Shown: positions 21,531 to 33,700 of the stretch, one piece after another | Layout: every line of letters starts with the position of its first letter | Numbering within the stretch: the stretch's first letter is position 1 | NCBI RefSeq assembly: GCF_901709675.1 | Contig: NC_051088.1 | Span: forward strand, 24,647,193-24,711,192 | Direction of reading: 5' to 3' | Source of the DNA: Syngnathus acus | Taxonomy: Eukaryota > Chordata > Actinopteri > Syngnathiformes > Syngnathidae | Length of the DNA: 64,000 nucleotides | The notes under the pieces: model-generated | The model's input: only the letters and a program-made list of their open reading frames with translations | Databases searched by the model: none | What the model was told of the DNA's origin: nothing | Made by a program: the position numbers and the translations under genes

Positions 21531-22075
21531 CAGAAATGAAGGACACGTGCAAAAAAAAATCATTTAACGGTAAACTTTATTCAGCCGAGGCTTTCATTTG
21601 ACATAGAATGAAAATCTCACAGCACACTACCAAACATAAATGTCATAAAGTATAAAATGTTGTATGAATGGCAACAAGTTTACAATTTGTGATCCATGAT
21701 TTATGATTTTAAACAGATTAAATGAAAGTAGATCATATCCCATTGGTGTAATATCATGAAGTCAGTCGTGAGTTTGGAAATTGAGCATGTTACATTTGCA
21801 GTGCCATTGTTTTTATTATTGTTGTCACATGCTTGTTTTTTTATCTTGCAAACTTTAGATTCTTCTATGTGATTGGCACAGTTGTACAGATGAACCTCTA
21901 GACAGTTGGAATACCAAGAGCTTTCCTTATTCATGTCAGATTTATTGTGCTTTGCGATTGTCATTGTTTTGTGGAAAATACAGATATACAGCTCTCCAAC
22001 TCTTTCGTATTATTGGGCTCCATCAGCATTTATCAAGTCAATTTTATTTATATAGCCCTAAATCACAGACGAGTC
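21531..22075. other. Between convergent MAD2L2 and SMIM1; repeat remnants
   Basis: Holds the 3' ends of both genes. A phrase at about 21616-21640 (tctcacagcacactaccaaaca) resembles tctcacggcgcaccaccaaaca at about 58820, so it is probably a remnant of a dispersed fish repeat. No coding sequence recognised. Confidence 0.45.
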
Positions 22076-22100
22076 TCAAAGGACTTCACATTTATGGACG
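22033..22100. mobile_element. SINE-like fragment overlapping the SMIM1 3' end
   Basis: The phrases tcaagtcaattttatttat, atagccctaaatcacag and gtctcaaaggacttcaca match the tail of a SINE-like repeat that is very common in teleost genomes. It spans the SMIM1 stop codon, which appears to lie within repeat-derived sequence. Confidence 0.6.
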
Positions 22101-22416
22101 TAGTATCCTGTCAAGTATCCCATGATGAAGACAAACATAAATGCGACCAGTGCTCCGGCTGCCTTCACCACGATGCCAGTCTTGCCAGTGCATGTTCTGT
22201 TGTAGAGCCTGATGGAATCGAATTCAAACTTCTTGTAGCGTTTCCTTTCTTATAATAGAAAAAGCTCAACTACACACAGACTTAATCATTTGAGGTTAGT
22301 ACAGGGTTGAAACGTACTCACCTGGTCATGGGAGGCAGTGACGCCGCCACGTTCATGTTGATGTTGTCCTCATTCCACCGATTGTATTGCACACTGCCGG
22401 GATCGTTGGCCTCCAT
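22076..22416 (-). CDS. smim1: SMIM1, small integral membrane protein 1 (Vel antigen orthologue)
   Basis: Two coding exons on the minus strand, 22416-22322 and 22244-22076, total 264 nt (87 aa; human 78). The N-terminus (SVQYNRWNED) matches the human HYSRWEDG region. Exon 2 gives NRTCTGKTGIVVKAAGALV and a single membrane helix ending FIMGYLTGYYVHKC, very close to human FILGYLTGYYVHKCK. SMIM1 is a type II red-cell membrane protein that carries the Vel blood group in humans; its molecular function is not settled. The acceptor (aaag|G) was chosen because it restores the frame. The last residues, EVL, and the stop fall in a SINE-like fragment. Confidence 0.88.
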
Positions 22417-22554
22417 GTGGGAAGTCCGCACGCACTCTCAGATAGTCTTTTATGCCTGTGTGCAAGAAGTCAGTGATAGAAAATATCCACATTCAAGAAC
22501 ATCATCGCCATCTTGCACGTGTGAAACCTGCCTCGGGGATTTTGAAAGTCTCTC

Positions 22555-22725
22555 TTAACAGGACCCTGTTTGTGTCACTGCTCTCAGCTGGTCATCAATG
22601 AATTTGTTCCCATCTATGTTTATACAACTTGCTATGGCAAAGTCCAAGTTGTAGGTGGTAAACCCTTTCTTCAATGGTGTGCAATAAATGGACTTTGACT
22701 CAATGTGGACTTTGAAGGTGAGCAG
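22555..22725 (-). CDS. Possible unidentified terminal coding exon
   Basis: Directly after an AG (gaatccag|CTG) the minus strand stays open for 56 codons to a TAA. It reads a protein-like, non-repetitive sequence (KVHIESKSIYCTPL, GFTTYNLDFAIASC, NIDGNKFIDDQLRAV). Composition looks coding, but I recognise no family and see no matching upstream exons. The polypyrimidine tract is poor. It sits upstream of SMIM1 on the same strand and could be a decayed gene, a missed exon or chance. Confidence 0.25.
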   Translation of the reverse strand: MLTFKVHIESKSIYCTPLKKGFTTYNLDFAIASCINIDGNKFIDDQLRAVTQTGSC

Positions 22726-23222
22726 CTGGATTCACATGAAGACACTCCTGTGCTGCTCCTTTTTTTTTTAAAGTCTGTAAAATGAGTAGGTAGCGTGATG
22801 CAGAAAATGGCAAACGTAAACAGCGCCACCTATATGGGTGGCAGATTTCCAGAATCTTTGCATGGGAACTTTAGCCAAGGTGTTTTGGATACTTTCCATT
22901 GGAAGTACTGAGAAAAGTTGAGTCGAGTTATTATAGTAGATTAAATACATATTTTGACACAAACATTTTAGCAACAAACATGACATATCAATAAATTCCC
23001 CATTCATTCCCGCAGAAACTTTGTGACATCACTGTCCATGATTTGAAATATTTCCGTATGCGCTGGCGTTATCTGCGATGAGTCAGGTGGCCGACCTTTG
23101 GAACAAGCTTCAGGATGGGCAACCCTGAACTACCTCCAATAACATTTCAGCTTTTTTGTAAAACCATGCGACATAACCACAAAGTATGACGATTGAAATG
23201 AGATGAGTTTTCTTGAAGTGCT

Positions 23223-24990
23223 ATGATTCGGTTCATCACGTCGCTGCTGCCGACGTCCTACTTGACAGGCTGGTGGACGCTGAACGTGAATCTGCTGTGT
23301 CATTTGCTGCAAGGTGAGACTCAAATCACATTTTGATGTGTTTGTGAAACTATGATTTGACGTGTAACCTACAGGACTTGTTGGCGCGTGTGGGATCTCT
23401 GTGCTCGGCTCCCTTCTCAGAGTGCGTTTATATGTTGAGGAGGAAAGGTACGGACATTTCATTTTGCAATTTGGACTCCTGGTTCATTTTGTCCTTCCGC
23501 AGTTGCAGTAACAAAGATGCATCTAGTCAGAGGAGGGTTAAACGCGGAGCGGCGGGGAGGCTTCATTTTGTCTTTGTGGCCGGGATATTGGCTGCTGTTG
23601 GTTCTCGTGTGGCCTCCTTGGTGGTGCTGGAATTTTGCCTTCGAGCTGGCTCTGGATGGCTGACAAGAGGACCCGTAAGAAACCGATGACATCAAGTTGT
23701 TGTTGCCTCGGGATGTTGCTATGCACAAGAGGGAATGTACTTTATGATTTGTGTCCAATTGTGTGATTCAGGACTCTCTGAAAACGCTCCACCACCTCAT
23801 GGTTCAAAGCCAATTCTCCCTGGGATGTGCCCTCAGCTGCACGCTACAATTCCTCCACGAAGGGGCTCTGCATCGCTGGCTGTGCTTGCTCCTGGCAGCG
23901 GCACTCAGCTGTTGGCTAGCCCGGAAGGCCGCGGCGTTACAGCGGCATGTGGCGACTCTGTACAAACTGCACAGTTCGCAGCACTACTGCGGCGTTTGCA
24001 TCAGCCTGCTGACATACGGCCGCGGCCCTGTGCTGCTCCCGGCGCTATGCGGGACGCTCATGGTTGCCTTTGTCATGGCTGTGGTGGCAGCATTGGTGAT
24101 CATCAACCAACACTTCTTGTCCGCAACAGAAGCACTTAAGTTTTGGACACCGCTGACCCTCTGTTACGCTCTGCTGGTGGTTTACATGCAGGGTGAGATA
24201 TTAGCTGAAGCAGCAATCGTGGACGAATTGACATCTTGCTTCAATTTGTTTTAGATCCGTCTACATTAGTCGTTTTGGAAAATGTTTCCGTGAATTTAAA
24301 CTGTAATTTTGGATACTGTATATCTCAATTTGAAACATTCCATGGCGCTTATCATACTCACACTGTTTTGTCACAAACCACAAAAAAGAACTTTTCCACA
24401 TGCAAGGTCACGTGTAGTCATTACTTTGCCTGTTTCTTAAGCAGACGAGCAGCGTAATTTGCCGGCTAGCCAGGCGCTCCTGATCTCGGTGGTGGTGCGC
24501 CTCGGTGCGTTGATGGTCCTGATGCTGATTGTTGGACGCTGGGCCGATGTACTCCACATTTTCCTGTGTTTCCTGGGTGAGGCCGCCTGTCTGATCCCCA
24601 CAACAGATCTGCTGGATGCAACCTCTTCGCAGGTCGGTGATCTCAGCTCAAAATGGTCCAAAGGATATGAACAGGTTGGGAAACACTGTGTAAATCATGT
24701 TTTTCCAGGAATGAACATCGTAAATGAATGGATTTTTTAAAAGTATCCCCCTGGGATGCACTACTCGGATGCAACAGAGGTACTGTTGGGTCTATCTCAA
24801 ATGGAGTCAGTTCAAGAGAGTCACAGAACCGTGGTGATTTATGATGGGTATTTCACTCATTTTTTGTAACTAACTGCAAGGACGGCTGGTGATTCCATTT
24901 GAGGAGACAGACAGGCTTGTTAGGCCGTTTCATCCGCCCGTCAGACCTAAGGCAAAGCTGTTCTCTTTCAACTTCAACCAGATTGCATGA
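23223..24990 (+). CDS. tmem82: TMEM82, multi-pass membrane protein
   Basis: Exons 23223-23313, 23375-23447, 23503-23674, 23772-24192 and 24445 to about 24632 are well supported, then probable exons 24744 to about 24846 and 24881-24990 (about 385 aa; human 343). Conserved blocks are LLQGLVGACGISVLGSLL, VGSRVASLVVLEFCLRA, FSLGCALSCTLQFLHEGA, LHSSQHYCGVCISLL, INQHFLSATEALKFWTPL and the last helix VRLGALMVLMLIVGRWADVL. The protein has about seven or eight predicted hydrophobic helices. TMEM82 is vertebrate-specific, expressed in gut and liver in mammals, and of unknown function. The tail exons read HYSDATEVLLGLSQMES and LVIPFEETDRLVRPFHPP, but a canonical donor at 24848 leaves them one base out of frame. 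Confidence 0.87.
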
Positions 24991-25084
24991 CAGGACCATT
25001 TACCCTCAGAGGGCCTCATCTTAGTTTACAACACACTAAAATGGCTAAAATGAGAAGAGACTGTGTAAAGACACTCATTTCTTA

Positions 25085-25090
25085 AATAAA
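25085..25090 (+). terminator. Poly(A) signal of TMEM82
   Basis: AATAAA 95 bp after the TGA of the proposed last TMEM82 exon. Its position supports that exon as the true 3' end. Confidence 0.7.
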
Positions 25091-25099
25091 GTAGAAACA

Positions 25100-27600
25100 A
25101 CTACATTTTTGAGTGGTAGCTGTAATAATGTGTTTGTAATACTGCATGTAAAATTGTCTTTTTTAACCAAGAACTATGACGATGTAAATTGTACCTAAAT
25201 ACAACATCATGTTTAAATAGTTTTGTGTGTGTGAATTTCTCATCCTGTTGAAAATATTTTGTCGAGACAATTTATTACCCATTCTTCCGTATAGCTAATC
25301 AAGGTGTGACAATTAATCAATAACTAATCAATTAGCAAATTACTCTACTGGTTTGATGGGATACTCAAAATTTAAAAGGCTCTCAACAGTAAACCTCACA
25401 ATTTGTAGTCCTCCATGAAACCAGACTGTTTAACCAAATTAATACATGTTTAATCAAAATAAGACATTTTGTACTGTCCCACTTTTGTCAATATGTCTTG
25501 TCTCAACGTGTAGCATTGTAAACTGCTTCATCAGACAGATTGAAACTTGACAAAAGATTTAAACCTGGATTGTTTAATAACACAAAGCTCAACGTTGAAA
25601 TATTTTCATGACAGCCATTTTGGAAACACCTGCACTAATGACGCAGAATGGCCGTTAAAGCTTCTGGTACCTCGGAACAACATACAACATCCTTGGGAGG
25701 AGAGGAGGGGGGAAAAAAGAAGCCTTGCTCGCACCTGCCACTTGGTAAAAACAGTTTTATGTCACCACTTACTACAGCAAGGGAGAAAGGGGGGCAAAAT
25801 GGCTGACGACGCCCTTATTATTAATTCACACAAAATGGCGTTTGATAAAGGGCACACTGCGAGTTTTAATGACACTGAGCATTGAAAACAATACAGACAT
25901 TATTCCCTCTTTTAGGTCGAAATAAAACACACAGGTTAGCGCTTCGTGTAGAAGTGATCATTTATATTCACGGTCCATTGTCCTGACGCCTCGCAAACCT
26001 TATATCCATCCACATTACATTAAAATCCACGTTAGGCGACCGTACTGTGTCTTAACATTAGCCCTTCATAGAACGTTATTCCACGAGGGAGACTTTTTTT
26101 CCTATGAGCCCCGATCGACAGTGTGACACGCCTGTCGTTCCCATTTCCGTGATAATCCAAGTCAGAGAATCACTTAAATGATTGAAATTGTACTCCCACA
26201 GGTTTATTGGCTTTTAATTGGATACGATTCCACCACTGGAGAGATTCGGCAGAGCCACGGAGGACAGTCCATACGCCGCCGAGCTTCGTCAGTGCGGTAA
26301 GTAGTAAAAATGCCTGACGACTGCTGCGTTTGTGGGTCGTCTTCGTTGAGGCAAAGTGGACTTCTCTGATTGGTTGAGTGTGCGCACGCGCAGCTCGAGT
26401 TTACTCGTCTCATACATTGTGCTGTCCTGCCTTGATACTGAATCTTAAAATAGCAGCACAGCACTTGGACGAAACGCAGGCGTTTACATTTTCCCCCCTC
26501 CCACAAGTCATATTCTTTCATTATTACATAACTTTTCAATTTCAATCTACATTGTGCTGCGCGAATACTAACGTTTGCAATGTTGATACAAAAGCGTCAT
26601 CGAAATACTGTGAAGTACATGTAACGAAGATGCAATCACAAGTCCTGCATTAAATCACACATATTGAGCGCAAACGAAAATACATTTATGTATTTTCCTT
26701 CCATATAGCGCTTATCGGTACAGATCTTGCTACCTTTGACCTATGCACGCGGGCTTTGATGACTTGTTACTTATTAGCTACAAACGAAGCTCAGCTAGGG
26801 TTAAAGTGAAAACTAGAGTTAATGCAGAGCAGCAAAATGCTGACAAAAGACAGACACGGATACAATCCCCAAAAATGCTGATGACGACATCACCACTGGC
26901 CTATTTCTTGAACGTGAAGGAAAAGAATATCTCTGGGCGACCAGAAGTGAGCGACAGAATCGTTTTCTTTTTCTTTTATTAATATTTCGCCTAAAAAATG
27001 ACCATTCGTGGTGTATTGGTCCAATATTGGTGATCTCTTCATGATTATTTAGATTGGCATATTTATACATGCATTCAACCAGAGGAGAATCCTAAATTAT
27101 CGTGCAAGATTCTGGTTGTATCAAATCGCTGTAATAATGAGATCCTCCTGGAAGTAAAATTTATTCTAGCAGCAGCATCAGGAGTGGCGGCTATTCTTAC
27201 GCATGCGCACTCGCGTGAGATCGCGACGGGAGAAAGGAGGGAGGGGGGGGGGGGGGGATAGTTCACACACGCACACACAAAGCCACGCCTGCGCGGTGCG
27301 CGTCTCATTACAAACCCAAATTTGCGCTGTTTCTTTTTAGGAAACCCCACGCTCATTTCTCTCGCCAGTCGCGTGTTGCCACAGACGCCCCCACCCCCTT
27401 CGCCTCCCCCCCTCGTTACGGAAACGACCGCAGCGCGTTTGCAAGGTGCAAGGTCGCGGTTTATAACTGTGCAGTGTCAAAAGCGAGCATTAAAGGCAGG
27501 GGACAGCAACGCAAATGGTTTACATCAGGGCTCAACGAGCAGTCAGAGGCATTGACATTGCACCCCTCTTCTCCTGTTTACTGACATAGCAAGAGAGATC
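25100..27600. promoter_or_regulatory. TMEM82-SPEN intergenic region and SPEN promoter
   Basis: No gene is recognised. CpG content rises from about 27170 to 27520, just ahead of SPEN, with a G-run (about 27243-27258) and an NRF1-type site, GCATGCGCAC, at about 27200. A second NRF1-like site, TGCGCACGCGCA, lies at about 26381-26392 in another GC-richer patch that also has a donor-like AGTGCG|gtaagt (about 26293). That patch may be an alternative promoter or an upstream non-coding exon of SPEN. Confidence 0.4.
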
Positions 27601-27603
27601 TGT

Positions 27604-27789
27604 ATGGTCGCGCAGCAGCAGCAGCAGTCGCAGCAGCAGCAACATCAGCAGCAGCAGCAGCAACAGCAGCAGCGGCAGCAGCAACAGCAGCAGCGGCAGC
27701 AGCAGCAGCATGGTTCGAGAAACCAGACATTTATGGGTGGGAAATTTACCCGAAAATGTGCGAGAGGAGAAAATCATCGAGCACTTTAA
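27604..27789 (+). other. Overlapping upstream ORF encoding polyGln, ahead of SPEN
   Basis: ATG at 27604 opens a 61-codon frame, Met-Val-Ala followed by a Gln tract with a few Ser, His and Arg. It overlaps the SPEN start (27710) in a different frame and stops at 27787-27789, just before the exon 1 donor. If the SPEN transcript begins upstream of 27604, ribosomes starting here would bypass the SPEN ATG. Confidence 0.45.
27613..27709 (+). repeat. CAG trinucleotide repeat abutting the SPEN start codon
   Basis: About 97 bp of CAG with interruptions (tcg, caa, cat, cgg), ending directly at the SPEN ATG. In the SPEN frame it reads AGC (Ser), so it is untranslated if the conserved Met is used. Confidence 0.95.
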
Positions 27790-30700
27790 GCGGTGAGTAG
27801 AAAAAAAACTGTTTTCCTTTTTTTCTCGCATCGGCACTGTCAGGTCCCCATTGAATCATCATCACCATCATCATCATGATGTTCGACACATTTGCTTGCA
27901 TGTCGACAGTCTCACAATTTTCCTCGTCCACCTGTCACAAAAGCGGGAAAACAACTTCTTTGTATGAACGCTGCACTACATTGAAACGTCGCTGAAAATG
28001 CTCATTCAATGACTCATTTGTGCACATTTTTAAACACAAGCAACACGGGTTAGTCATATGTAGTAGAAGTCGCACATCTGAAATGACATTTTGTATGTTT
28101 TTTTTCTTCTTGCACGCTGGATTTGATTGCACTGCCGCAAGGAGAAGCAGACACGCACACACCCACGATGGTTATCATCGTGGCTTTTGTTGCTGGTGTC
28201 AAATTTGATGTATTTCTTCCGAATGCATCTCCAGGAAATCTGAATTGTCGTGCGCTCGTTCGCAAGCTGTCAATGAAATCACAGCCCGCCTCGCAGCTGC
28301 GTCCATATGAGCCCCCCACCCCCTCACACCCCCACCCCCAAACGCCAGACTGCTCAAACCATCGCATATTTGGCTACGTTTCTCAGTCCGTCGTTCGCGT
28401 CGCCATATAAGTCCAAATTACACACACCTCATAATTGCCAAAGGCGCCCAAATGCTCAGTTAATGCAAGCAAAAAAAAAAAATCCAAGCCTTTAAGAGCG
28501 TGCGTGTGATTTGACGTGCGTCGTGCTCGTTGTGACAATGGCGCAGGAGGAAGCTGCCTCCCTCCGCGGCTGCAGAGGTTCAACTGTAAGCGAGCCGAGG
28601 AAGGCAGCGTGCGTGCGTGCAGGTGAGTGTGTGAGCGCGCGCGCGCGCGCGCGCGCGCGTGAGAGAGATGTGATGTGATGGGGGAAGGCAGAATGAGTGA
28701 GCAAGTGGATAAAATGGCGTCGGAAGCTGTGCGTTGTTTAGGAATCTGCACATCCCCAATTTTTGAGGCGCTACCGATGCTAGTGTAACTTGAAGTCATG
28801 TAGCCTTGATTAAAAAAAAAAAAAGTCTTTTCATGCACACACACAAAAAAATATTTTCATGCACGTTGGATTTATGTAGTCATTCTCCACAACGCTGTGT
28901 ACTCGTAAATTTTTGGTGGTCCTAATTTGAATGTGCAAATGCAGCAACCGTATATTTGGTGCCCTACACCCCCATCCATCTCACCTTCACCTCCATTATC
29001 GCTTCTTCAGAGTTGAATCCCGAAAGGAAATTTCCTGAACAAACTCCTGTTATTTTCATACCATGAAGTCAACACAAAATCTTTCCACACAGCATTTCTT
29101 TTTAGCATTTAGCACCCCCCAGAATTGGGCTTCTCATGCTTAAAATTCTAAAAAAACAAAAATCGACCAGCACCCTGACAAAGGGATGACTGAAAAATGA
29201 TGCAGTTCAGGTTAGAAAATCAAAAATGGAAATGCTCCAAAAAAGCATCACATAAAAAACTGAACCTCTTCGTGGGAAAATTGCGCACGTCAATCAATGC
29301 TGACTGTGGCTTTTCCATTCAATTCCATTTATAAATTCTGACAATGCTTGAGCTAAATTTTCAATGTGCGTAATCGGTTTTAGATAGCCTTGTTCGATAT
29401 TCTTTGCACTTGGCTCATCCGTTTGTTTTTTTCCCCCCTACAGATATGGACGTGTGGAGAGTGTCAAAGTCCTACCTAAACGGGGTTCAGAGGGTGGAGT
29501 TGCGGCATTTGTGGATTTTGTGGACATCAAAAGTGCTCAGAAGGCTCACAATGCGCTCAACAAGATGGGCGACAGAGACCTGCGCACCGATTACAATGAA
29601 CCGGGCACCATTCCCAGTGCCGCGCGGGGACTGGACGATAGTCTATCCTTGGGCTCTCGTGGCCGGGATGTATCAGGGTTCACGCGGGCGGCAGGGAGTG
29701 GTGTGTATGGCGCCCCCACATCGCTCCACAGCAGAGATGGACGCTATGAACGGAGACTAGACGGGTAAGTGGACACAGTTTCTATGACGACAGGGCGAAG
29801 CGCGCTCTTTTAGTCAACAGCTCACCTCCAAGCGTCTTTCGAGCATATTCGGGATCTAATCGTGCAGGGATTCCCACTAAAGTCATCTGGCCCGCATGGA
29901 TTCGCGACGAAAGGCGTACTCGCACGAGGCAATGACATGACACCTCAAATGTAGTGTGTTTGGCAAATGTCGACTTCCCCTCCTCCCCTCATTTGCATAC
30001 ACATGGCGTGTTAGGGGACCAAGCTCTGCTGCACATACAGAAAGAAAGTGAGTCATTTATGCGCTCCGAGAAATTAAGAATTGTTTCAAGTAATTATACC
30101 ACAAACTGTGATCGCAAAACATTACAAAAAAAGTCATCATACATTGGTGATTTTATTTTGAAAATCAGCTTCTTAGTTCCAGTTACAACACAGGCTAAGC
30201 TTCTCCCCCACATACAAAAAGTGAGTCATTGATGCGCTCCAAAAAATGAAGAATTGCCATCGAATTGTTTCAAGTAATTATACCACAAACTGTGATCCCA
30301 CAACATAAAAAAAAGTCATCATACATTGCTTTTATAGATGATTTTATTTTGAAAATCAGCTTCTTAGTTCCAGTAGGCTAAGCTTCTCCCCGACATACAA
30401 ATCTTTTTTTAAGAAAATACAGAAACATGAATGCGCAGGGGGAATTACTGCACTGTAATTTAATCGATCTATTTGTTACTTATCCTTTTCACCCTATTGG
30501 GTGATTGGAAATTAACCGGTTGAGTAGAAAAAGGGGCAATTACGGTTGTCTATCGCCTAATGTGAGTGCGCTCGGTCTGCGGTATCAGGTCGTCAAGAAA
30601 TAAATAGCTCCATTCTTTTTAGAAATCAAAGCAACTTTGTCGGGTGGATATATCGTTTGTGGAGGGTAAAGATTGGACATGGTCCATTTTCCCAGGAATG

Positions 30701-33700
30701 TTGAAGAGCTAAAGAGCGACTGGGATTCCTCTCCTAATCTGGAGTTACATGGCTGGCCTGGTGGATTATATCACCGTTTGTCACCCCGTATAGTCAAACA
30801 ATCAAGCACACCATGTAGAATACGAGACCGCTTTGTTTGGATGAGTCTCATTTTCCATTTATTCACACTGGAGTCATGCGGATAAACTACACAGGAACTA
30901 TATACCCCCCCACCCCCCCACCCCGGTTCTGGATTAACACCTGAAGGAAATTCTATCCTGACAAAGGTTGCTTTCTTGGCACCTTTTCAATTTTTTATTT
31001 GGGATTATGTCTGAGATCAGGGGGTTTTACCATTTGAGACCTCTTGGAGAGAAAAAAAAAAAAATCACAGGAGCCCACAAGTCACCTGAACTGCCTGGGA
31101 CCTTTTTTTGGGGCTGATGATGGACAATTTTTTGCTGTCTGTTGGAGATAATGTGCCTGTGGAATATCCACCTTCTGGAACTATCAGACTTGGATGACAT
31201 CACAAAGACGGTCAAATGTGCGTGGACTGCGTGCAGACAAGCATGGACAGACAGCTCAAGCAAATTTATGACGATCCATTTTCTCCTCACCGCAAGTTTA
31301 TGACTGCAAGAAGACGGATTACCATCAATCAGCATTTTTTAAGTAAGACCGGAATGGACTAATGTCTCTCCTTTTTGGAATTTGCAAAGTGACAATTCTA
31401 GAATGGGAAGTCTGTCGCAATATAGTTAAAAATGGACTCTTGGATATTTTTTTTAGTAAAGAAAGAAAATCACACATTGCCTGGATGGATTTACGGACTG
31501 GAAGACTCATTCAAGCATTTGGCATTCCTGATCTTGGATCCCATTTTTCACTCCAGCTCCTCTAAGGTCTCCCACCCTGAAGACGAGGATTACGTTTTTT
31601 CATATTAATGGTGTTGCTTCATTTTTTTTTTTTTTGCCCCCACCCCCCACAACCACCCTCCACTCATCATTTTTGACCAAACAGTATTATCTCCCTGTAT
31701 TGTATTTGGAAATATAGGTCAAGTTACCACTTTCTCAAAAGGTTGGTATGTCCTGCCCTGCCCTGCCTGTGTATTTGAGCTGTCCTCGCTAACCCTCCCT
31801 CCGTAGTTTGCACCGCTGACTCTTCGATCTATGCACTAACGGCACTCGCTGCTGTTCTGTATACTTTAACTTCCCTTCTATTATCCCCCCTTCTTTTCAA
31901 CTTTCCCTTACCTGACCACTGGTTCTCGGGACATAACGGGCAATGTATTGAATAATGATTTTAAAGTGATTACCTGTGTAGAGCAGCCTCAGCATTGGAT
32001 TGGTTTTGAGTCTTTTCAACAATTATCTTCGAAAATCAAAAGTCGGAATCGCAAGGAAAGCCAAATTCAGTCGTGTAATTAAAATACAGTGAGCCATCGT
32101 TTATTGTTGCCGGTGTCCGCAGTAGATGGAAATCCAGGTTGTAGCGAGACCATCATATAGGAACTATTTTTTTTTTCCCTCTGAACTTTTTAGACACATA
32201 ATTGAACACAATAGTAGATGCAAAAAAATATATTATCGTTAGCATAAAACATATCGAAAATAGCCTAGCAAATTTAAAGTCTGTGCCTTTAAGAAGTGGG
32301 CTTCCATTTGACCTTTTCAGTGTGTGTGTGTGTGGGGGGGTCAAATTTAGATTTACTGACACAAAACAAAAGATATTTTATTTAAACATCAAAACGTTCA
32401 AACAAACCAAATGCTAACCAGTGTGTTTGCCTAATGCCAACATAATGTCCAACTAGCTAGTACAAATTAGCATTGATGCGTCCGTAGTAAGGGAAATCGG
32501 TACAAATAATCAGTTAGGGTAATAATAAAGTTTCAAATAACAAAGACACGCATAGATCAGGGAATGCGACATTACCCACAGGCATGACTCATGCTGTATT
32601 GGCGTTGAGTTTGAGTCCACAATTTGGTGAGAACATCAAATTAGTGTATTTTCAATGTAGGATCATTTTCACAAACTTGATTTTTTCATTTCATTCAAAT
32701 GAGTATATTTTCAATGTGGATTGTTTTCACATACTTGATTTTTAAATTCATAATTTGAATTTGATAACCTAAATAGGTTCTTTGTCAAATCTGTTTTAGG
32801 GTGATTCTGCTCACGCATTCAAAAAACAGACAATGATGTCACCAACTGTGACGGAAGTAACAATGTTTTTTGTATTTTGGCATGACTCCAAGTCATAATT
32901 CAAAAGCTTCCAAATGACATTGCTGGACAGTCAATACGATGTGATTATTTCTGTTTCGGGCATTTTGAAAATGTCTCCAAGAGCAGAAGAGTCATTTTGC
33001 CTTTGTCTCCTCGCCCTGGTTACTCAGAGCGGCGCGGCTTTTCAGACGCATAGTTTCAAGATGCAAAAGCAGCTGTCACAGTTAGTCTCAATTCACATTA
33101 CACAATCCACTTTTGTGGATGACCTCAGAACCCACAAATAAATTGCGCCGCAACTTTGCACATTTGCCAGATGCAAGCTTGGCTGCGCCTGCTTAGTAGC
33201 TCAGCTTCCGCATCGTTTGGACGTCCAAGTGCTTTGACAGACAGAAAACCATATATTGATGAGAATAAGATCAATGTCATGCTTGAAAAAAAAAAAAAGA
33301 TTGGATCCAACAGAGCAAGGAGGAATGATGTCGGATGATAGCCCGTAGGGTAGAGGTTCAATCAATGATTAATTGAGAGCCAATCCATGATCAAATTAAT
33401 CAAATGACTTGTTTGGAGATCTTGTTGAATTTAAAATTGTTCAAATTCTTGTCATTTAAAATATTCTCACATTTCTGTAGTCCTCAGACTGATTTTATTT
33501 GTGTTGAATCCAAATAAAACATTTGCAGCAAACATTGACTTTAAAAACAACCATCAACATTTTTGCCTATTTTCTGTCATTTTACAGACTGAACCAATAA
33601 CAACTCAATCATTTGTTTTGTGCAGTAGCTAGCTGCACTTTCATTTTGAAATAGTGTCCAGTTTCCCAAAAATTTGATTCCGCAATTAATCGACAAAATA

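Noticed and set aside
27604-27789. PolyGln reading as the true N-terminus of SPEN
   Set aside because: It is in a different frame from the conserved MVRETRHLWVGNL start; it is kept only as a possible upstream ORF.
31027-31570. Open frames in SPEN intron 2
   Set aside because: Short, AT-rich and unlike any protein I know, with no supporting splice sites.
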